Below are positions 1 to 8,736 of a stretch of DNA of 64,000 nt, piece after piece. Both the position numbers and the translations under genes were made by a program. Location of the stretch: assembly GCF_030811215.1 (NCBI RefSeq), contig NZ_JAUSQM010000001.1, positions 2,170,001 through 2,234,000 on the forward strand. Reading direction: 5' to 3'. Origin of the DNA: Nocardioides massiliensis. Lineage in GTDB: Bacteria > Actinomycetota > Actinomycetes > Propionibacteriales > Nocardioidaceae. Under the pieces are notes generated by a model that worked only from the letters and a program-made list of their open reading frames with translations, was not told where the DNA came from and did no database searches. The number at the start of each line of letters is the position of its first letter. The first letter of the stretch is position 1.

Positions 1-183
1 GGCGCCCTGCAGGTGCACCGTCACCCGCATGGGGTCGCGGAACAGCGACCCGCCGACGACGGAGTCGGTCACGTAGACCACCCCGCCGACCAGGATCAGC
101 AGGAGCAGCACCTGGGCCAGCACGATGCGGCGCTGCCACCGGCGTGCGCCGGCGACGGCGCGGTCCGCAGCGGTCGTGATCAT
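1..183 (-). CDS. MceF-type MCE-family protein, N-terminal part (cut by window edge)
   Basis: Only the first 61 codons are present; the gene continues beyond base 1. The start codon ATG (183-181) overlaps the TGA of the preceding mce gene by four bases, the same coupling seen along most of this operon. The visible peptide has a basic N-terminus and one membrane segment at about residues 20-41, then the start of an extracytoplasmic region. This is the layout of actinobacterial Mce proteins, which are anchored by one helix and form part of a lipid-import machine. Its place as sixth mce gene after two yrbE genes suggests MceF. The MCE domain itself lies outside the window, so the assignment rests on position and topology. 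Confidence 0.8.
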   Translation of the reverse strand, partial: MITTAADRAVAGARRWQRRIVLAQVLLLLILVGGVVYVTDSVVGGSLFRDPMRVTVHLQGA

Positions 184-1286
184 GGGCGGATCCCTCCGAT
201 CGCGCCGAGCAGTCCGCCGAGCACCCGGTCGAGGACCTGTGGCAACTCGTCGGGCGGTCCGTCGGGTCGGCGCGGCGCGCCGGGGAGGTCGACGGGGTCG
301 TCGTCGGCCCGGAAGCGCGTCAGTGCCTCGGGGTCGAGCAGGAACGTCAGGTCGAAGTTCGCGAAGTCGCCGGGGCTCGCCCTGCCGGATCCCTCGGCGA
401 AGGCGATCAGCCCCTCCATCACCCCGGTGAGGTCGGTGGTGGTCCGCTGCAGGCTCGCCAGCACCGTCCGCAGCGACGTGCTCGTGCCGACGAGGTCACC
501 GCGCACCTGCTGCACCACCGGGGTCGCGGTCGCGTCGAATGCACGGAGCTCGCCGAGCAACGTCATCACCGACTCCCGCTGCCGGTTGAGCGTGGCGACC
601 GCGGGCCCGAGCGTGTCCAGGGCCTCGGTGAGCACGGAGCGGTCGCGCGCCAGGGCGGCTGTCAGGCGGTCGGCGTCGCGGATCAGCTCGTCGACGGTGT
701 CGAAACGCGCGTTGACGCTCGTCGCGGTGCTCTCCAGGCGTCGCAGCAGCCGGCGCGCGCCGCCGGTGCCGTCCGCGAGCGCGACGTTGAGCTCGTCGAC
801 GATGGTGGAGATGTCGCCGAAGCTGCCGCCGGTCACCAGCGTCGACAGCGCGCTGAGCAGGTCACTGACGTCCGGAGCGGTGGAGGTGGCGCTCAGCGGG
901 ATCAGCGCACCGTCGTCCAGCACGCCACCGGTGGTGTCCTGGCCGCGCGGCGTGGTGAGGTCGACGAACGCGACACCCATCGGGGAGGTGAGGCGGATCT
1001 CCGCGGTCACGCCCTCGGGGAGCGCGACGTCGTCGGCGATGGCCATCGCCACCCGGGCATGCCAGTCGGTGGCGGTGATCGCACTGACCTGTCCGACGGT
1101 CGCGCCGTCGAGCTTCACCGGCGCGTCCAGGGGGAGGTTCAGCGCCGACGCGAACTCCGCGGTGACCTCGTAGGTCGGGCCGGAGACCAGCCGCGGCATC
1201 GGCACGTCCTGCAGCTCGAGGCCACAACCTCCCAGGAGCAGGACTGCGCTGGCGGCGAGAGCGGTGAGACGCCCGGGGCGGGTCAC
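180..1286 (-). CDS. MCE-family lipoprotein (MceE/LprK-like)
   Basis: 368 residues. The start is GTG at 1286, which overlaps the previous gene's stop by four bases; an upstream in-frame ATG at 1373 would run back into that gene. A lipoprotein signal peptide is clear: basic N-terminus, hydrophobic core, and the lipobox LLGGC with the modified cysteine near residue 21. An MCE domain follows, with the family's PVKLDGATVGQV-type strand, and then a long helical region with heptad-like spacing, as expected for the shaft of Mce hexamers. In actinobacterial mce operons the fifth MCE gene is typically the lipoprotein. It probably sits on the outer face of the membrane as a subunit of a lipid or sterol importer; the substrate cannot be read from the sequence. 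Confidence 0.9.
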   Translation of the reverse strand: MTRPGRLTALAASAVLLLGGCGLELQDVPMPRLVSGPTYEVTAEFASALNLPLDAPVKLDGATVGQVSAITATDWHARVAMAIADDVALPEGVTAEIRLTSPMGVAFVDLTTPRGQDTTGGVLDDGALIPLSATSTAPDVSDLLSALSTLVTGGSFGDISTIVDELNVALADGTGGARRLLRRLESTATSVNARFDTVDELIRDADRLTAALARDRSVLTEALDTLGPAVATLNRQRESVMTLLGELRAFDATATPVVQQVRGDLVGTSTSLRTVLASLQRTTTDLTGVMEGLIAFAEGSGRASPGDFANFDLTFLLDPEALTRFRADDDPVDLPGAPRRPDGPPDELPQVLDRVLGGLLGAIGGIRP

Positions 1287-2374
1287 GGGATCTCCCCCGG
1301 GAGCGCGCCGAACAGCCCGTCCAGCAGGGGGTCGAGCAGCCCGGTGCCGTCGGGCCGGAGCAGGGCCTGACACATCGGGAGCCCGTAGGCCTTGCAGAAG
1401 TGCGAGCGGAACATCGCCGAGAACGGGCCGACGGCGAAGGAGAACTGCACCCGCAACCGACCGAGGTCCCAGTCGTAGGCGCGGGCGTAGTTCTGCGCCA
1501 GCGTCGGCATCACGTCGAAGGCCTCCTCCAGGGACCCCTCGTGCTCGGCCACGGTCCGCGTCACCCGCAGCGCTCGGCGCAGGTCCTCGGAGACGACGTC
1601 GGAGTTGTCGCGCAGGAAGTCGCCGACCTCACCCGTGAGTCGGGTGAGTGCCCGGAGTGCCCGGGTCGCCTCGTGGCGCTGCTCGGCCAGGACGCCGCTC
1701 GCCTGGCCCGTGGCCCTGACGAATCGGCGGATGCGGCGGTCCCGGTCGGCGAGCAGGTCGACCACGGCGGCGAGGTCGGCGACCAGCCCGCGCAGGTCGT
1801 CCCCGTTGTCGGTGACGGTCGCGACCGCGTCCTCGCCGGCCACCAACGCCGTACGCAGCTTGTCACCGGTGCCCTCGAGGGTCTGCGCGGTAGCGGCCAG
1901 CAGGTCGCCGAGGTCCGCGCCGTCGCGCCCGGTCGTGGCGAGCGCCCGCACGAGACCGTCGATCGTCTCGCCGATCTCGTCGATCGTCGCGGGGGAGCGG
2001 GTGCGGTCCGCGGGCACGTGGTCGCCGGAGACCAGGGTCGCCCCGCCGGTGTAGGCCGGCCCGAGCTCCACGTAGCGATCGGTGACGAGCGCGGACTGCA
2101 AGATCTCGGCGCCCGCCTCGGCCGGGACCCGGGTGCCCGGCTCCAGTCGGAGGTGGACCCGCATCGAGGTGCCGCGTGGCTCGACCTCGACCACCTCGCC
2201 GACCGCGACACCGAGGTAGGTCACCTCGTTGCCGACGTACAACCCGGTGGTGTCCTCGAAGTCGGCGGTGACCTCGATCGCCGTACCCCCACGCAGGCCG
2301 AGCACGACGCCGGTCACGGCAAGGAGCACCACGACCAGCGCCGCGCCGACGAAGGTGACGCGCCGGCCCGTCAT
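1283..2374 (-). CDS. MCE-family protein (MceD position)
   Basis: 363 residues from ATG 2374, overlapping the upstream stop by four bases. An N-terminal membrane helix (about residues 5-27) is followed by an MCE domain with the signature GNEVTYLGVAVGEV and a long helical C-terminal part. In the YrbE/Mce systems such proteins assemble as heteromeric tubes that carry hydrophobic substrates across the cell envelope to the YrbE permease. It is the fourth MCE gene in the operon. No lipobox is visible. The C-terminus is rich in Pro, Gly and Leu. Confidence 0.9.
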   Translation of the reverse strand: MTGRRVTFVGAALVVVLLAVTGVVLGLRGGTAIEVTADFEDTTGLYVGNEVTYLGVAVGEVVEVEPRGTSMRVHLRLEPGTRVPAEAGAEILQSALVTDRYVELGPAYTGGATLVSGDHVPADRTRSPATIDEIGETIDGLVRALATTGRDGADLGDLLAATAQTLEGTGDKLRTALVAGEDAVATVTDNGDDLRGLVADLAAVVDLLADRDRRIRRFVRATGQASGVLAEQRHEATRALRALTRLTGEVGDFLRDNSDVVSEDLRRALRVTRTVAEHEGSLEEAFDVMPTLAQNYARAYDWDLGRLRVQFSFAVGPFSAMFRSHFCKAYGLPMCQALLRPDGTGLLDPLLDGLFGALPGEIP

Positions 2375-3330
2375 TCGCAGTCTCCCGACGGGAGCGCGCA
2401 CAGGAGGTTGTCGGGCAGGATCGCGTACGGCGCGTTGACGCCGAGCCACGGCCCGTCGCCGGCGGCATTGGTGAAGACCCGCATCGTCGGGCCGGCCAGT
2501 CGCAGTGTCCTGCCCAGGTGCTTCTCCTGGCGGTTGAGGGTGCGCAGCACGGTGCGCAGGTGGCGCAGGGTCGGGCGCAGCTCGGGCGCGGTGGTGCGGG
2601 CGAGCTCGTCGAGCGCGACCACGAACCGCCGCGAGTCGCGCAGCATCGCGCGCAGCAGCTCGCGTCGCTCGTGGACCATCGTCATGAGCTGCGTGCCGTG
2701 GTCGAGCACCCCGTCGAGCTCCTCGGTCTGGTCGAGCACGAGCCGCGTCACCGCGCGTGCGGAGGAGAGGAGCCGTTCGAGCTCGGCGTCGCGGTCGGCC
2801 ACCATCCGGGCGACCCCGGCCACGCCGTCCAGCGCCGCTCGGAGCTCGTCGGGTCCGCTGAGCAGGTCCTGGGTCAGCACGTCGACCGCGTCGTCGAGTG
2901 CCGCCGGGTCGAGGTCCTGCACCTGCGCGACGCCCTCGAGCCAGAACCGCTCCATCGTGTAGGTGTCCTGCGCGCGCGAGCGCGGGATCGTGTCGCCGGC
3001 CCGCAGGGGCGCCCCGCGGCCCGGGGTCAGCGACAGGTAGCGCTGACCGAGCAACGACAGCATCTTGACCTCCGTCGCGGTGTCGACGGTGAGCGCGGCG
3101 TCCTCGACCGCACCGGCGTCGAGTCGGAACGAGACCCGCACGGTGTCGCCCTCGGCGGCGACGTCGCTCACCCGGCCCACGGTCAGGCCCGCGACGCGCA
3201 CGGCGTCACCCGCCTCGAGGCCGGCGGCGTGCACGAGCTCGGCGTGGTAGCCGTCGCCGGTCGGGATCAGCCGGGCAGCAGCGACCACCGCGACGAGCGC
3301 GACCAGCACGACGACGACGCGGCGGATCAT
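2371..3330 (-). CDS. MCE-family protein (MceC position)
   Basis: 319 residues from ATG 3330. A GTG two codons upstream (3336) is possible, but the ATG overlaps the preceding stop by four bases as in neighbouring genes, and GGAG lies about 8 bases upstream. There is one N-terminal transmembrane segment, an MCE domain with GDAVRVAGLTVGRV, then an alpha-helical shaft. It is the third of six MCE subunits in a single polycistronic unit, so it should be made in step with the others. Confidence 0.9.
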   Translation of the reverse strand: MIRRVVVVLVALVAVVAAARLIPTGDGYHAELVHAAGLEAGDAVRVAGLTVGRVSDVAAEGDTVRVSFRLDAGAVEDAALTVDTATEVKMLSLLGQRYLSLTPGRGAPLRAGDTIPRSRAQDTYTMERFWLEGVAQVQDLDPAALDDAVDVLTQDLLSGPDELRAALDGVAGVARMVADRDAELERLLSSARAVTRLVLDQTEELDGVLDHGTQLMTMVHERRELLRAMLRDSRRFVVALDELARTTAPELRPTLRHLRTVLRTLNRQEKHLGRTLRLAGPTMRVFTNAAGDGPWLGVNAPYAILPDNLLCALPSGDCE

Positions 3331-4379
3331 CGGCACCGCTCCGCGAACCTGCTCGCGCCGAGGCCGAGGTCGACCTCGCCGGGCACCCCGGCGACCCGCA
3401 TGGTCAGCGTGCAGACGTAGACGTTGAGGAAGCTGCCGTACGACAGCGTCTTGAGGTACGTCGTGAGCTGCTCGGGGACGGCGAGCATCGTCCGCGCCAT
3501 CAACGGCGTACGCCGTGCGAGGTAGCCCGTGAACGGGGTTGCGGCCTCCAAGGTGGCGACCAGGTCGGGGGAGACCTCCTCGACGAGCCCGGCGGCGATG
3601 CTCGACATCCGCGCCACGCTCTGCATGCTCGAGACGATCTCCCCGCGGTCGTCGGCGAGCTCGGTCGTCAGGTCGTCCAGCCCGGAGACGAGCGCGGAGA
3701 TCTCGGTGCGGTGGTCGTCGGTCGTCTCCAGGACGAGCGTGAGGTTGTCGACGACCCGGTCGAGCACGTCCTCGCGCTCCAGCACGTTGCCGGTGAGCTC
3801 CACCGTCTGCTCGAGGAGTCCGCGCAACGTCCCGCCCTGGCCCTGCAGCACGCCGACGAGGTTGCTCGCCAGCAGGTTGACGTCCTCGGGCTGGAGCAGG
3901 TCGAAGATCGGGCGGAACGCGTTGAACATCGTCGTGAGGTCGAGCGCCGGCCGGGTGCGGTCCAGCGGGATGCGTGCCCCGTCCTCGAGCGGTGCTGCAC
4001 CCTCGCCCGCACCGGTGTCGCCGTCCGGCTCGGCCAGCGCGACGTAGCGCTGGCCCATGAGGTTGAGGTAGTCCAGGCTCGCGGTCGTGGCCTCGGTGAG
4101 GGGCTGATCGGACTCGACGTCGAAGGTGACCTCGGCGCGACCCTCCACCAGGCGCGCCTCGATGATGCGCCCGACCTTGACGCCGGCAACGCGGACGTCG
4201 TCACCGGGGCGCACCCCGGTGGCGTCGGCGAAGACCGCGGTCACCCGGATCGTGTCGTCCCCGACCGCACGTCCGAGCGTGCCGGCGACGAGCGAGGTGA
4301 GCAGCACCGCTCCCACGGCGAAGGCGACGACGCCCGCGAGGGCCCCGGGGTGGCGCCGGACGATCGTGCGGACGCTCAT
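3327..4379 (-). CDS. MCE-family protein (MceB position)
   Basis: 350 residues from ATG 4379, overlapping the previous gene by four bases. An N-terminal membrane helix (about residues 14-36) precedes an MCE domain with the motif GDDVRVAGVKVGRI. The downstream region is helical and contains the NLMGQRYVAL segment that is common in actinobacterial Mce proteins. It is expected to be an extracytoplasmic, membrane-anchored subunit of the lipid importer. Confidence 0.92.
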   Translation of the reverse strand: MSVRTIVRRHPGALAGVVAFAVGAVLLTSLVAGTLGRAVGDDTIRVTAVFADATGVRPGDDVRVAGVKVGRIIEARLVEGRAEVTFDVESDQPLTEATTASLDYLNLMGQRYVALAEPDGDTGAGEGAAPLEDGARIPLDRTRPALDLTTMFNAFRPIFDLLQPEDVNLLASNLVGVLQGQGGTLRGLLEQTVELTGNVLEREDVLDRVVDNLTLVLETTDDHRTEISALVSGLDDLTTELADDRGEIVSSMQSVARMSSIAAGLVEEVSPDLVATLEAATPFTGYLARRTPLMARTMLAVPEQLTTYLKTLSYGSFLNVYVCTLTMRVAGVPGEVDLGLGASRFAERCR

Positions 4380-5452
4380 CGCCCACCCCCGGCACGGCAG
4401 TTCTTGCCCGGGAGGTCGCGGTAGCGAGGGCAGTCGTCGGCGTCGTAGGGGTCGAGCAGCTGCGGCCCCAGGACGCCCTCCATCTGGATGCGCCCGTTGC
4501 TGACCGCCTTCGCGCCGTTGTCGAGCAGCGCGGGGACCTTCGAGAGCAGCAGCTCGAACGACGGGTGCCGCTGCGCGAACACGGCGAACGTCGCCGCGCT
4601 CGCGCGCAGGAACCGCACGAGCCGCTGGCTCTCGGCAGCCAGCGTGTCGCCCACGGCCGCGACGAGACGGCGCCCGTTGGTGAGGCTGGTGGCGAGCGCC
4701 TCCTCCTGCGCCGCCAGCGTGCGCGCCACCCGGATCGAGTCCCGCACCGCGTCGACGAGCACCGGCTCGAGGTCCGCGAGCAGGCGGCTGTCGGCCGCCA
4801 GGAGCTCGAGATCCGCGTAGAGCGCCGGCTCGCGCTGCTGCCAGCGGGTGAGCACGGCGTCGGCCTGCGCCACGAAGTCACCGAGGTCGGTGCCGCGCCC
4901 GTCGAGGGCACGCGCCAGCTGGGCCAGGGCGCCCTGCAGCTGCGCGGGATCCACGGCCGCGAGCAGGCGCTGGGTGTCGCTGAACGTGTCCATGAGCCGC
5001 ACGGTGCGCGCCGAGTCGTCGACCGCGATGACGGTGCCGTCCTCCCACCCACCGGTGCGGGTGACCGGATGCTGCGGCGGCACGAGGTCGACGTACTCGT
5101 TGCCGAAGAGCGTGGCGGGCAGGACCCGCGCGCGGACGTCGGTCGGGAGCGCATCGAGGTGCTCCCGCATGAGGACCACCTCGGCCTCCGGTGTCGTGCC
5201 GGGACGCACCCGCAGGACCCGCCCCACGCGCAGACCGCGGTACTTCACGTCGGAGCCGACGCCGAGGGAGTCGCCGGTGGTGAGCAGCTGGGCGCGCGCG
5301 TGCACGTCGCTCGTCAGGACACCGACGTACGAGAGTCCCAACAGGCCACCCAGCACGCCGAGCACCGCGAGACCACACGCGCCGATCAGCAGCAGGCGCA
5401 GTCGCAGTCGCGCGGGGGAGGCCGCGGAACGGGTGAAGAGCAAGGAGGTCAC
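4376..5452 (-). CDS. MCE-family protein (MceA position)
   Basis: 358 residues. The start is GTG at 5452, seven bases after the second permease gene; no nearer ATG fits. One membrane helix spans about residues 17-40, then an MCE domain with GSDVKYRGLRVGRVL, then a helical region. The C-terminus has two cysteines (DDCPRY, KNC) as in many MceA proteins. It is the first MCE gene after the permease pair and so takes the MceA position of the canonical yrbEA-yrbEB-mceABCDEF order. Confidence 0.92.
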   Translation of the reverse strand: MTSLLFTRSAASPARLRLRLLLIGACGLAVLGVLGGLLGLSYVGVLTSDVHARAQLLTTGDSLGVGSDVKYRGLRVGRVLRVRPGTTPEAEVVLMREHLDALPTDVRARVLPATLFGNEYVDLVPPQHPVTRTGGWEDGTVIAVDDSARTVRLMDTFSDTQRLLAAVDPAQLQGALAQLARALDGRGTDLGDFVAQADAVLTRWQQREPALYADLELLAADSRLLADLEPVLVDAVRDSIRVARTLAAQEEALATSLTNGRRLVAAVGDTLAAESQRLVRFLRASAATFAVFAQRHPSFELLLSKVPALLDNGAKAVSNGRIQMEGVLGPQLLDPYDADDCPRYRDLPGKNCRAGGGR

Positions 5453-5459
5453 GGCAGCG

Positions 5460-6290
5460 CTACCCCGAGATCTGCACGTGCTGGTCGGGACCCCACAGCG
5501 CCAGCGTCATGAGGATGTCGAGGACGGTGATCGCGATGATGCTGGTGCGGATGGCCCGGCCGGTGGCGCGTCCGACGCCCTCCGGGCCGCCGCTGGCGGT
5601 GAAGCCGTGGAAGCAGTGGACGATCGTCACCACGATGGTCAGCACGACCACCTTGATCCCGGCGTACACGACGTCGATGGGCGCCACGAACGTGCGGAAG
5701 TAGTGGTCGTAGGTGCCGGCCGACTGGCCGAAGAAGTGCGTGACCATGAAGTCGGTCGCCAGATAGGTGCCGACGAGGCCGATGAGGAACAGCGGCAGCA
5801 CGATGATCATCGAGGCGACGATGCGGGTGCTCACGAGGTAGGGCACGGGCCGGATCGCCATCGACTCCAGCGCGTCCACCTCCTCGCTGATCCGTTGCGC
5901 GCCCAGGCGCGAGGTGAACCCGCAGCCGATGCGGGCGGCGAACCCCAGGGCCGCGACGATCGGGGCGAGCTCGCGGGTGTTGGCGTAGCCGGAGATGAAC
6001 CCGGTCAGCGGCGCGAGACCGATGACGTCGAGGCCGTTGTAGCCCTCCAGGCCGACCTCGGTGCCGGTGAGCGTCGAGAGCAGCAGCACCACACCGACGA
6101 CCCCACCGCCGACGACGAAGATCCCGGAGCCGAGGGTCACCTCCGCCAGCACGCGGCCGATCTCGCCGCGGTAGTGGCGCAGCGCGACGGGGATCCCGGC
6201 GAGTGCGCGCCAGGCGAAGACCATCAGCTCACCGGTGGAGACGAGCGGTGCGCTCATGCGGGTCGCGGCCCGGCTGTCGAGGACGCTCAT
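5460..6290 (-). CDS. YrbE/MlaE-family ABC permease, second subunit
   Basis: 276 residues from ATG 6290, overlapping the first permease stop by four bases. It is a multi-pass membrane protein of the MlaE/YrbE family. The conserved cytoplasmic stretch RISEEVDALESMAI is the family's coupling region for the ATPase. It pairs with the gene before it to form the permease core of the Mce importer. The ATPase (MceG/MkL type) is not in this window, which is usual because in actinobacteria it is often encoded elsewhere and shared between Mce systems. Confidence 0.93.
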   Translation of the reverse strand: MSVLDSRAATRMSAPLVSTGELMVFAWRALAGIPVALRHYRGEIGRVLAEVTLGSGIFVVGGGVVGVVLLLSTLTGTEVGLEGYNGLDVIGLAPLTGFISGYANTRELAPIVAALGFAARIGCGFTSRLGAQRISEEVDALESMAIRPVPYLVSTRIVASMIIVLPLFLIGLVGTYLATDFMVTHFFGQSAGTYDHYFRTFVAPIDVVYAGIKVVVLTIVVTIVHCFHGFTASGGPEGVGRATGRAIRTSIIAITVLDILMTLALWGPDQHVQISG

Positions 6291-7096
6291 CCCAACGGAC
6301 CCCCGACGAGGCTGGTGTGCACCTGCGAGATGACGAAGTTGGCCGCGAAGAGGAGCACGAAGTTGATGACCACGGCGCTGGTGACTGCATCACCCACGCC
6401 GGTGGGGCCGCGAGAGGCGGTCATCCCCTTGTGGGACGCGACGACGGCGCAGAGGACCGCGAAGACGGCCGCCTTGGTCAGGGACAGGTAGAGGTCCGAG
6501 GGCTGGGCGAGGGTGGTGACCGAGGCCAGGTAGCTGCCCGGTGGCAGGTCCTGGACGACGACGCTGACCAGCAGCGTGGTCATGATCGTGAAGAACATGA
6601 CCACCCCGTTGAGCAGGACGGCGACGAACACGATGGCCAGCACGCGCGGGACGACCAGTCGCTCGATGACGGGGATGCCCATCACCTCCAGGGCGTCGAG
6701 CTCCTCACGGATCCGCCGCGCGCCGAGGTCGGCGCAGATCGCCGAGCCGGCGACGCCGGCCAGCATGAGCGCGGTGATGATCGGTGCGGCCTGCCGCACC
6801 ACCGCGAGGGTGTTGCCGGCGCCGGTGAAGGCGACTGCGCCGACCTCCTGCGCCAGCACGCCGACCTGCAGGGCGAGGATGATGCCGAACGGCACCGAGA
6901 CCGCGAGTGCCGGCAGCGTGCAGACGCGGATCGCGTACCACGTCTGCAGCAGCACCTCCTCCAGCGGGAACCGACGGTGCACGACGCTGCGGACCAGCCC
7001 GCTGACCACCTGCTCGCCCAGCCGGAGCACCGCGAGCACCTGCGCGACCAGCGCGGTGCCGGGCCGGCCGGAGGCCCGTGCCGAGATCGTGGACAC
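6287..7096 (-). CDS. YrbE/MlaE-family ABC permease, first subunit
   Basis: 269 residues. GTG 7096 is chosen because GAGGAGG stands about 5 bases before it; the open frame extends further upstream to 7222, but that part is not protein-like and lies in the intergenic regulatory region. The protein has several membrane spans and the motif RREELDALEVMGIP in the cytoplasmic loop. It is the first gene of the operon and faces the MerR gene across 190 bases, so it probably starts the mce transcript. Confidence 0.92.
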   Translation of the reverse strand: MSTISARASGRPGTALVAQVLAVLRLGEQVVSGLVRSVVHRRFPLEEVLLQTWYAIRVCTLPALAVSVPFGIILALQVGVLAQEVGAVAFTGAGNTLAVVRQAAPIITALMLAGVAGSAICADLGARRIREELDALEVMGIPVIERLVVPRVLAIVFVAVLLNGVVMFFTIMTTLLVSVVVQDLPPGSYLASVTTLAQPSDLYLSLTKAAVFAVLCAVVASHKGMTASRGPTGVGDAVTSAVVINFVLLFAANFVISQVHTSLVGGPLG

Positions 7097-7147
7097 CGGT
7101 CCTCCTCTCGGGCAGACGGCATCCTCCTCGTCGCAGGAGGGAGGACG

Positions 7148-7173
7148 ACGATGACAGCAGACGATGACAGCAG
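7148..7173. repeat. Two perfect tandem 13-mers in the mce/merR intergenic region
   Basis: ACGATGACAGCAG occurs twice head to tail at 7148-7160 and 7161-7173. The pair lies 52 bases upstream of the first yrbE start and immediately next to an ACTGTnACAG element at 7175-7184. Its position suits a regulator-binding region for the mce promoter, but this is inferred from position only. Confidence 0.7.
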
Positions 7174-7274
7174 AACTGTTACAGCAAGAGGTACTGTGCT
7201 GCGTCGGTGTGATCCACGTCAACCCCCGGATTTCCCGCTCAACACGGCAGTTGCGGCACTCTGGTCACAGTTCT

Positions 7275-7285
7275 ACTGTGACAGT
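7275..7285. promoter_or_regulatory. Palindrome ACTGTGACAGT before the merR start codon
   Basis: A perfect 5+1+5 inverted repeat ends one base before the merR ATG (7287). A near copy, ACTGTTACAGC, lies exactly 100 bases upstream at 7175-7185, on the yrbE side. Two copies of one half-site pair, one per divergent gene, suggest a shared operator, plausibly for the MerR protein itself. Confidence 0.45.
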
Positions 7286-7286
7286 C

Positions 7287-8033
7287 ATGACCGCAGACCA
7301 GCGCGCGCCGGAGGTCGACGACCCCACCGGTGACGACGCCTTGATGACCGTCGACGAGCTGGCTGCGTCCGTCGGGCTGACCGTCCGCACGACCCGCTAC
7401 TACGCGAGCCGCGGGCTGCTCCCGCCACCCACCCGGCGGGGGCGGTTCGCGATGTACGACGCCCAGCACCGCGCGCGCCTGGAGATGGTCCGGGCACTGC
7501 AGGGGCACGGGTTCACGCTGCAGGCGATCGAGGGGTACCTCGCGTCGCTGCCGGCCGACGCCGGGGTCGAGGACCTCGCCCTGCAACGGGCGATGCTGAC
7601 CTCGTGGACCCCGCGCGAGCGCGAGTCGCTCACCCGGCGCCAGCTCGAGAAGCGGGCCGAGCGCCGGCTCTCCGACGACGACCTCGACACGCTCGAGGCC
7701 TTCGGTCACCTCACCCGGGAGGGGGAGAGGTTCGTCGTCCACACCGGCTTCGACGTCGGCGTACGCGTCCTGGGCCTGCCGATCCCCACCGCCGGCATGG
7801 TGCGCGCCGGCGAGGTCATCACCCGCCACATGGAGGCACTCGCGCTGGAGCTGACCGAGGTGCTCCGCGAGGAGGTCGTCGAGCCGTTCCGCAGCGCACC
7901 CCGCACCCCGGAGCAGGCCGAGCGCTTCGAGCAGACCCTCGTCGAGACCCGTCGGCTGACCCTGGAGTCGGTCGTCGCCGGCTTCCAGCGTGCAGCCAAC
8001 AACATCATCACGCGGTCACTGACGCGGCGCTGA
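7287..8033 (+). CDS. MerR-family transcriptional regulator
   Basis: 248 residues from ATG 7287. The N-terminal winged helix-turn-helix is typical of MerR: TVDELAASVGLTVRTTRYY followed by RGLLPPPTRRGRF and a DAQHRARL helix. The C-terminal 150 residues are helical, with no metal-binding cysteine cluster, so a metal sensor is unlikely. The gene is divergent from the mce operon and is the obvious candidate to control it; its inducer is unknown. Its 3' end overlaps the convergent tetR gene by 18 bases. Confidence 0.9.
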   Translation: MTADQRAPEVDDPTGDDALMTVDELAASVGLTVRTTRYYASRGLLPPPTRRGRFAMYDAQHRARLEMVRALQGHGFTLQAIEGYLASLPADAGVEDLALQRAMLTSWTPRERESLTRRQLEKRAERRLSDDDLDTLEAFGHLTREGERFVVHTGFDVGVRVLGLPIPTAGMVRAGEVITRHMEALALELTEVLREEVVEPFRSAPRTPEQAERFEQTLVETRRLTLESVVAGFQRAANNIITRSLTRR

Positions 8034-8729
8034 CGGTGGGGTTGGCCGCAACACCATCGGCACGACCACGTCGAGGGCGTACGCGCGGCAGCGTGCGTCG
8101 GTGTCGAGCGTCGGGGGCCCGTCGGGGGTCAGCACGAGTGACTGCGTCAGCCGCGCCAGGGTCACCGCGAGCGCCGGGACGTCGTCGTCGTCCTCCGGCG
8201 GGGCCTGGCCCGACCACAGCCGGAGCGCCCGCACCCGCTCCTCCACCAGCCCGGCCGACAGCGCCAACACCGGCCCGGCCCGCTCGGTGAGCCCGACCAG
8301 CGTCTCGTCGCGGTCGACCTCACGCAGCCGCTGCAGGAGAGCGTTCTCGCGGACGGCCCGCAGGGTGGTCGTGAAGAACCCGACGACGTACGCCGCGGGG
8401 TCGAAGTCCGGCGCGGTCCCCGGCGCCGGCACGTCGCCGATGGCCCGCTCGATGTCGGCCAGGACGCGGCCGGTCTCGTGCAGCATCGCGGCTCGGGTGA
8501 TCTGCTCCATCGTGCCGAGGCGGCGGTAGAGCGTCGCCCGGTTGACCCCCGCCCGCCGCGCGATGTCGTCGGCGGTGCTGCGCCGGACGCCGGTCTGGGC
8601 GAACTGCGCGAGCGCGGCGTCGAGGAGCGCAGCGTCCTTCGCGGCGGGGTCGATGGACTCGTGGGGGTGGGCGGGCACGAGCCGATTCTGGACGAGCTCT
8701 TGCAACGATGCAACACGATCTGTTGTCAT
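8016..8729 (-). CDS. TetR-family transcriptional regulator
   Basis: 237 residues from ATG 8729. The helix-turn-helix is at about residues 35-60 (STADDIARRAGVNRATLYRRLG). The C-terminal ligand and dimer domain is generic. It is divergent from the MpaB-family gene, with the two start codons only seven bases apart, and a large inverted repeat covers its own start. Local autoregulation and control of the MpaB-like gene is therefore the simple reading. The 3' end overlaps merR. Confidence 0.9.
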   Translation of the reverse strand: MTTDRVASLQELVQNRLVPAHPHESIDPAAKDAALLDAALAQFAQTGVRRSTADDIARRAGVNRATLYRRLGTMEQITRAAMLHETGRVLADIERAIGDVPAPGTAPDFDPAAYVVGFFTTTLRAVRENALLQRLREVDRDETLVGLTERAGPVLALSAGLVEERVRALRLWSGQAPPEDDDDVPALAVTLARLTQSLVLTPDGPPTLDTDARCRAYALDVVVPMVLRPTPPSAPRQ

Positions 8730-8735
8730 GTTGCA
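8701..8735. promoter_or_regulatory. 35-bp imperfect palindrome between tetR and the MpaB-like gene (probable TetR operator)
   Basis: The two 15-base arms (8701-8715 and 8721-8735) flank the spacer CGATC and pair at 11 of 15 positions; the outer TTGCA/TGCAA and inner TGTTG/CAACA blocks are perfect. It covers the tetR start codon and ends one base before the divergent ATG at 8737. Bound repressor would block both genes. Confidence 0.65.
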
Positions 8736-8736
8736 C

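Noticed and set aside
1400-2962. 520-codon open frame opposite the mce genes
   Set aside because: It is a GC-driven shadow of mceD/mceC: composition is His/Gln/Val/Arg-rich, no domain is recognisable, and the minus-strand frames have clear Mce motifs and coupled starts.
1-7096. Reading the mce operon as the cholesterol importer Mce4
   Set aside because: No sterol-catabolism genes and no KstR-like site flank it; the substrate of this mce copy cannot be assigned from the sequence.
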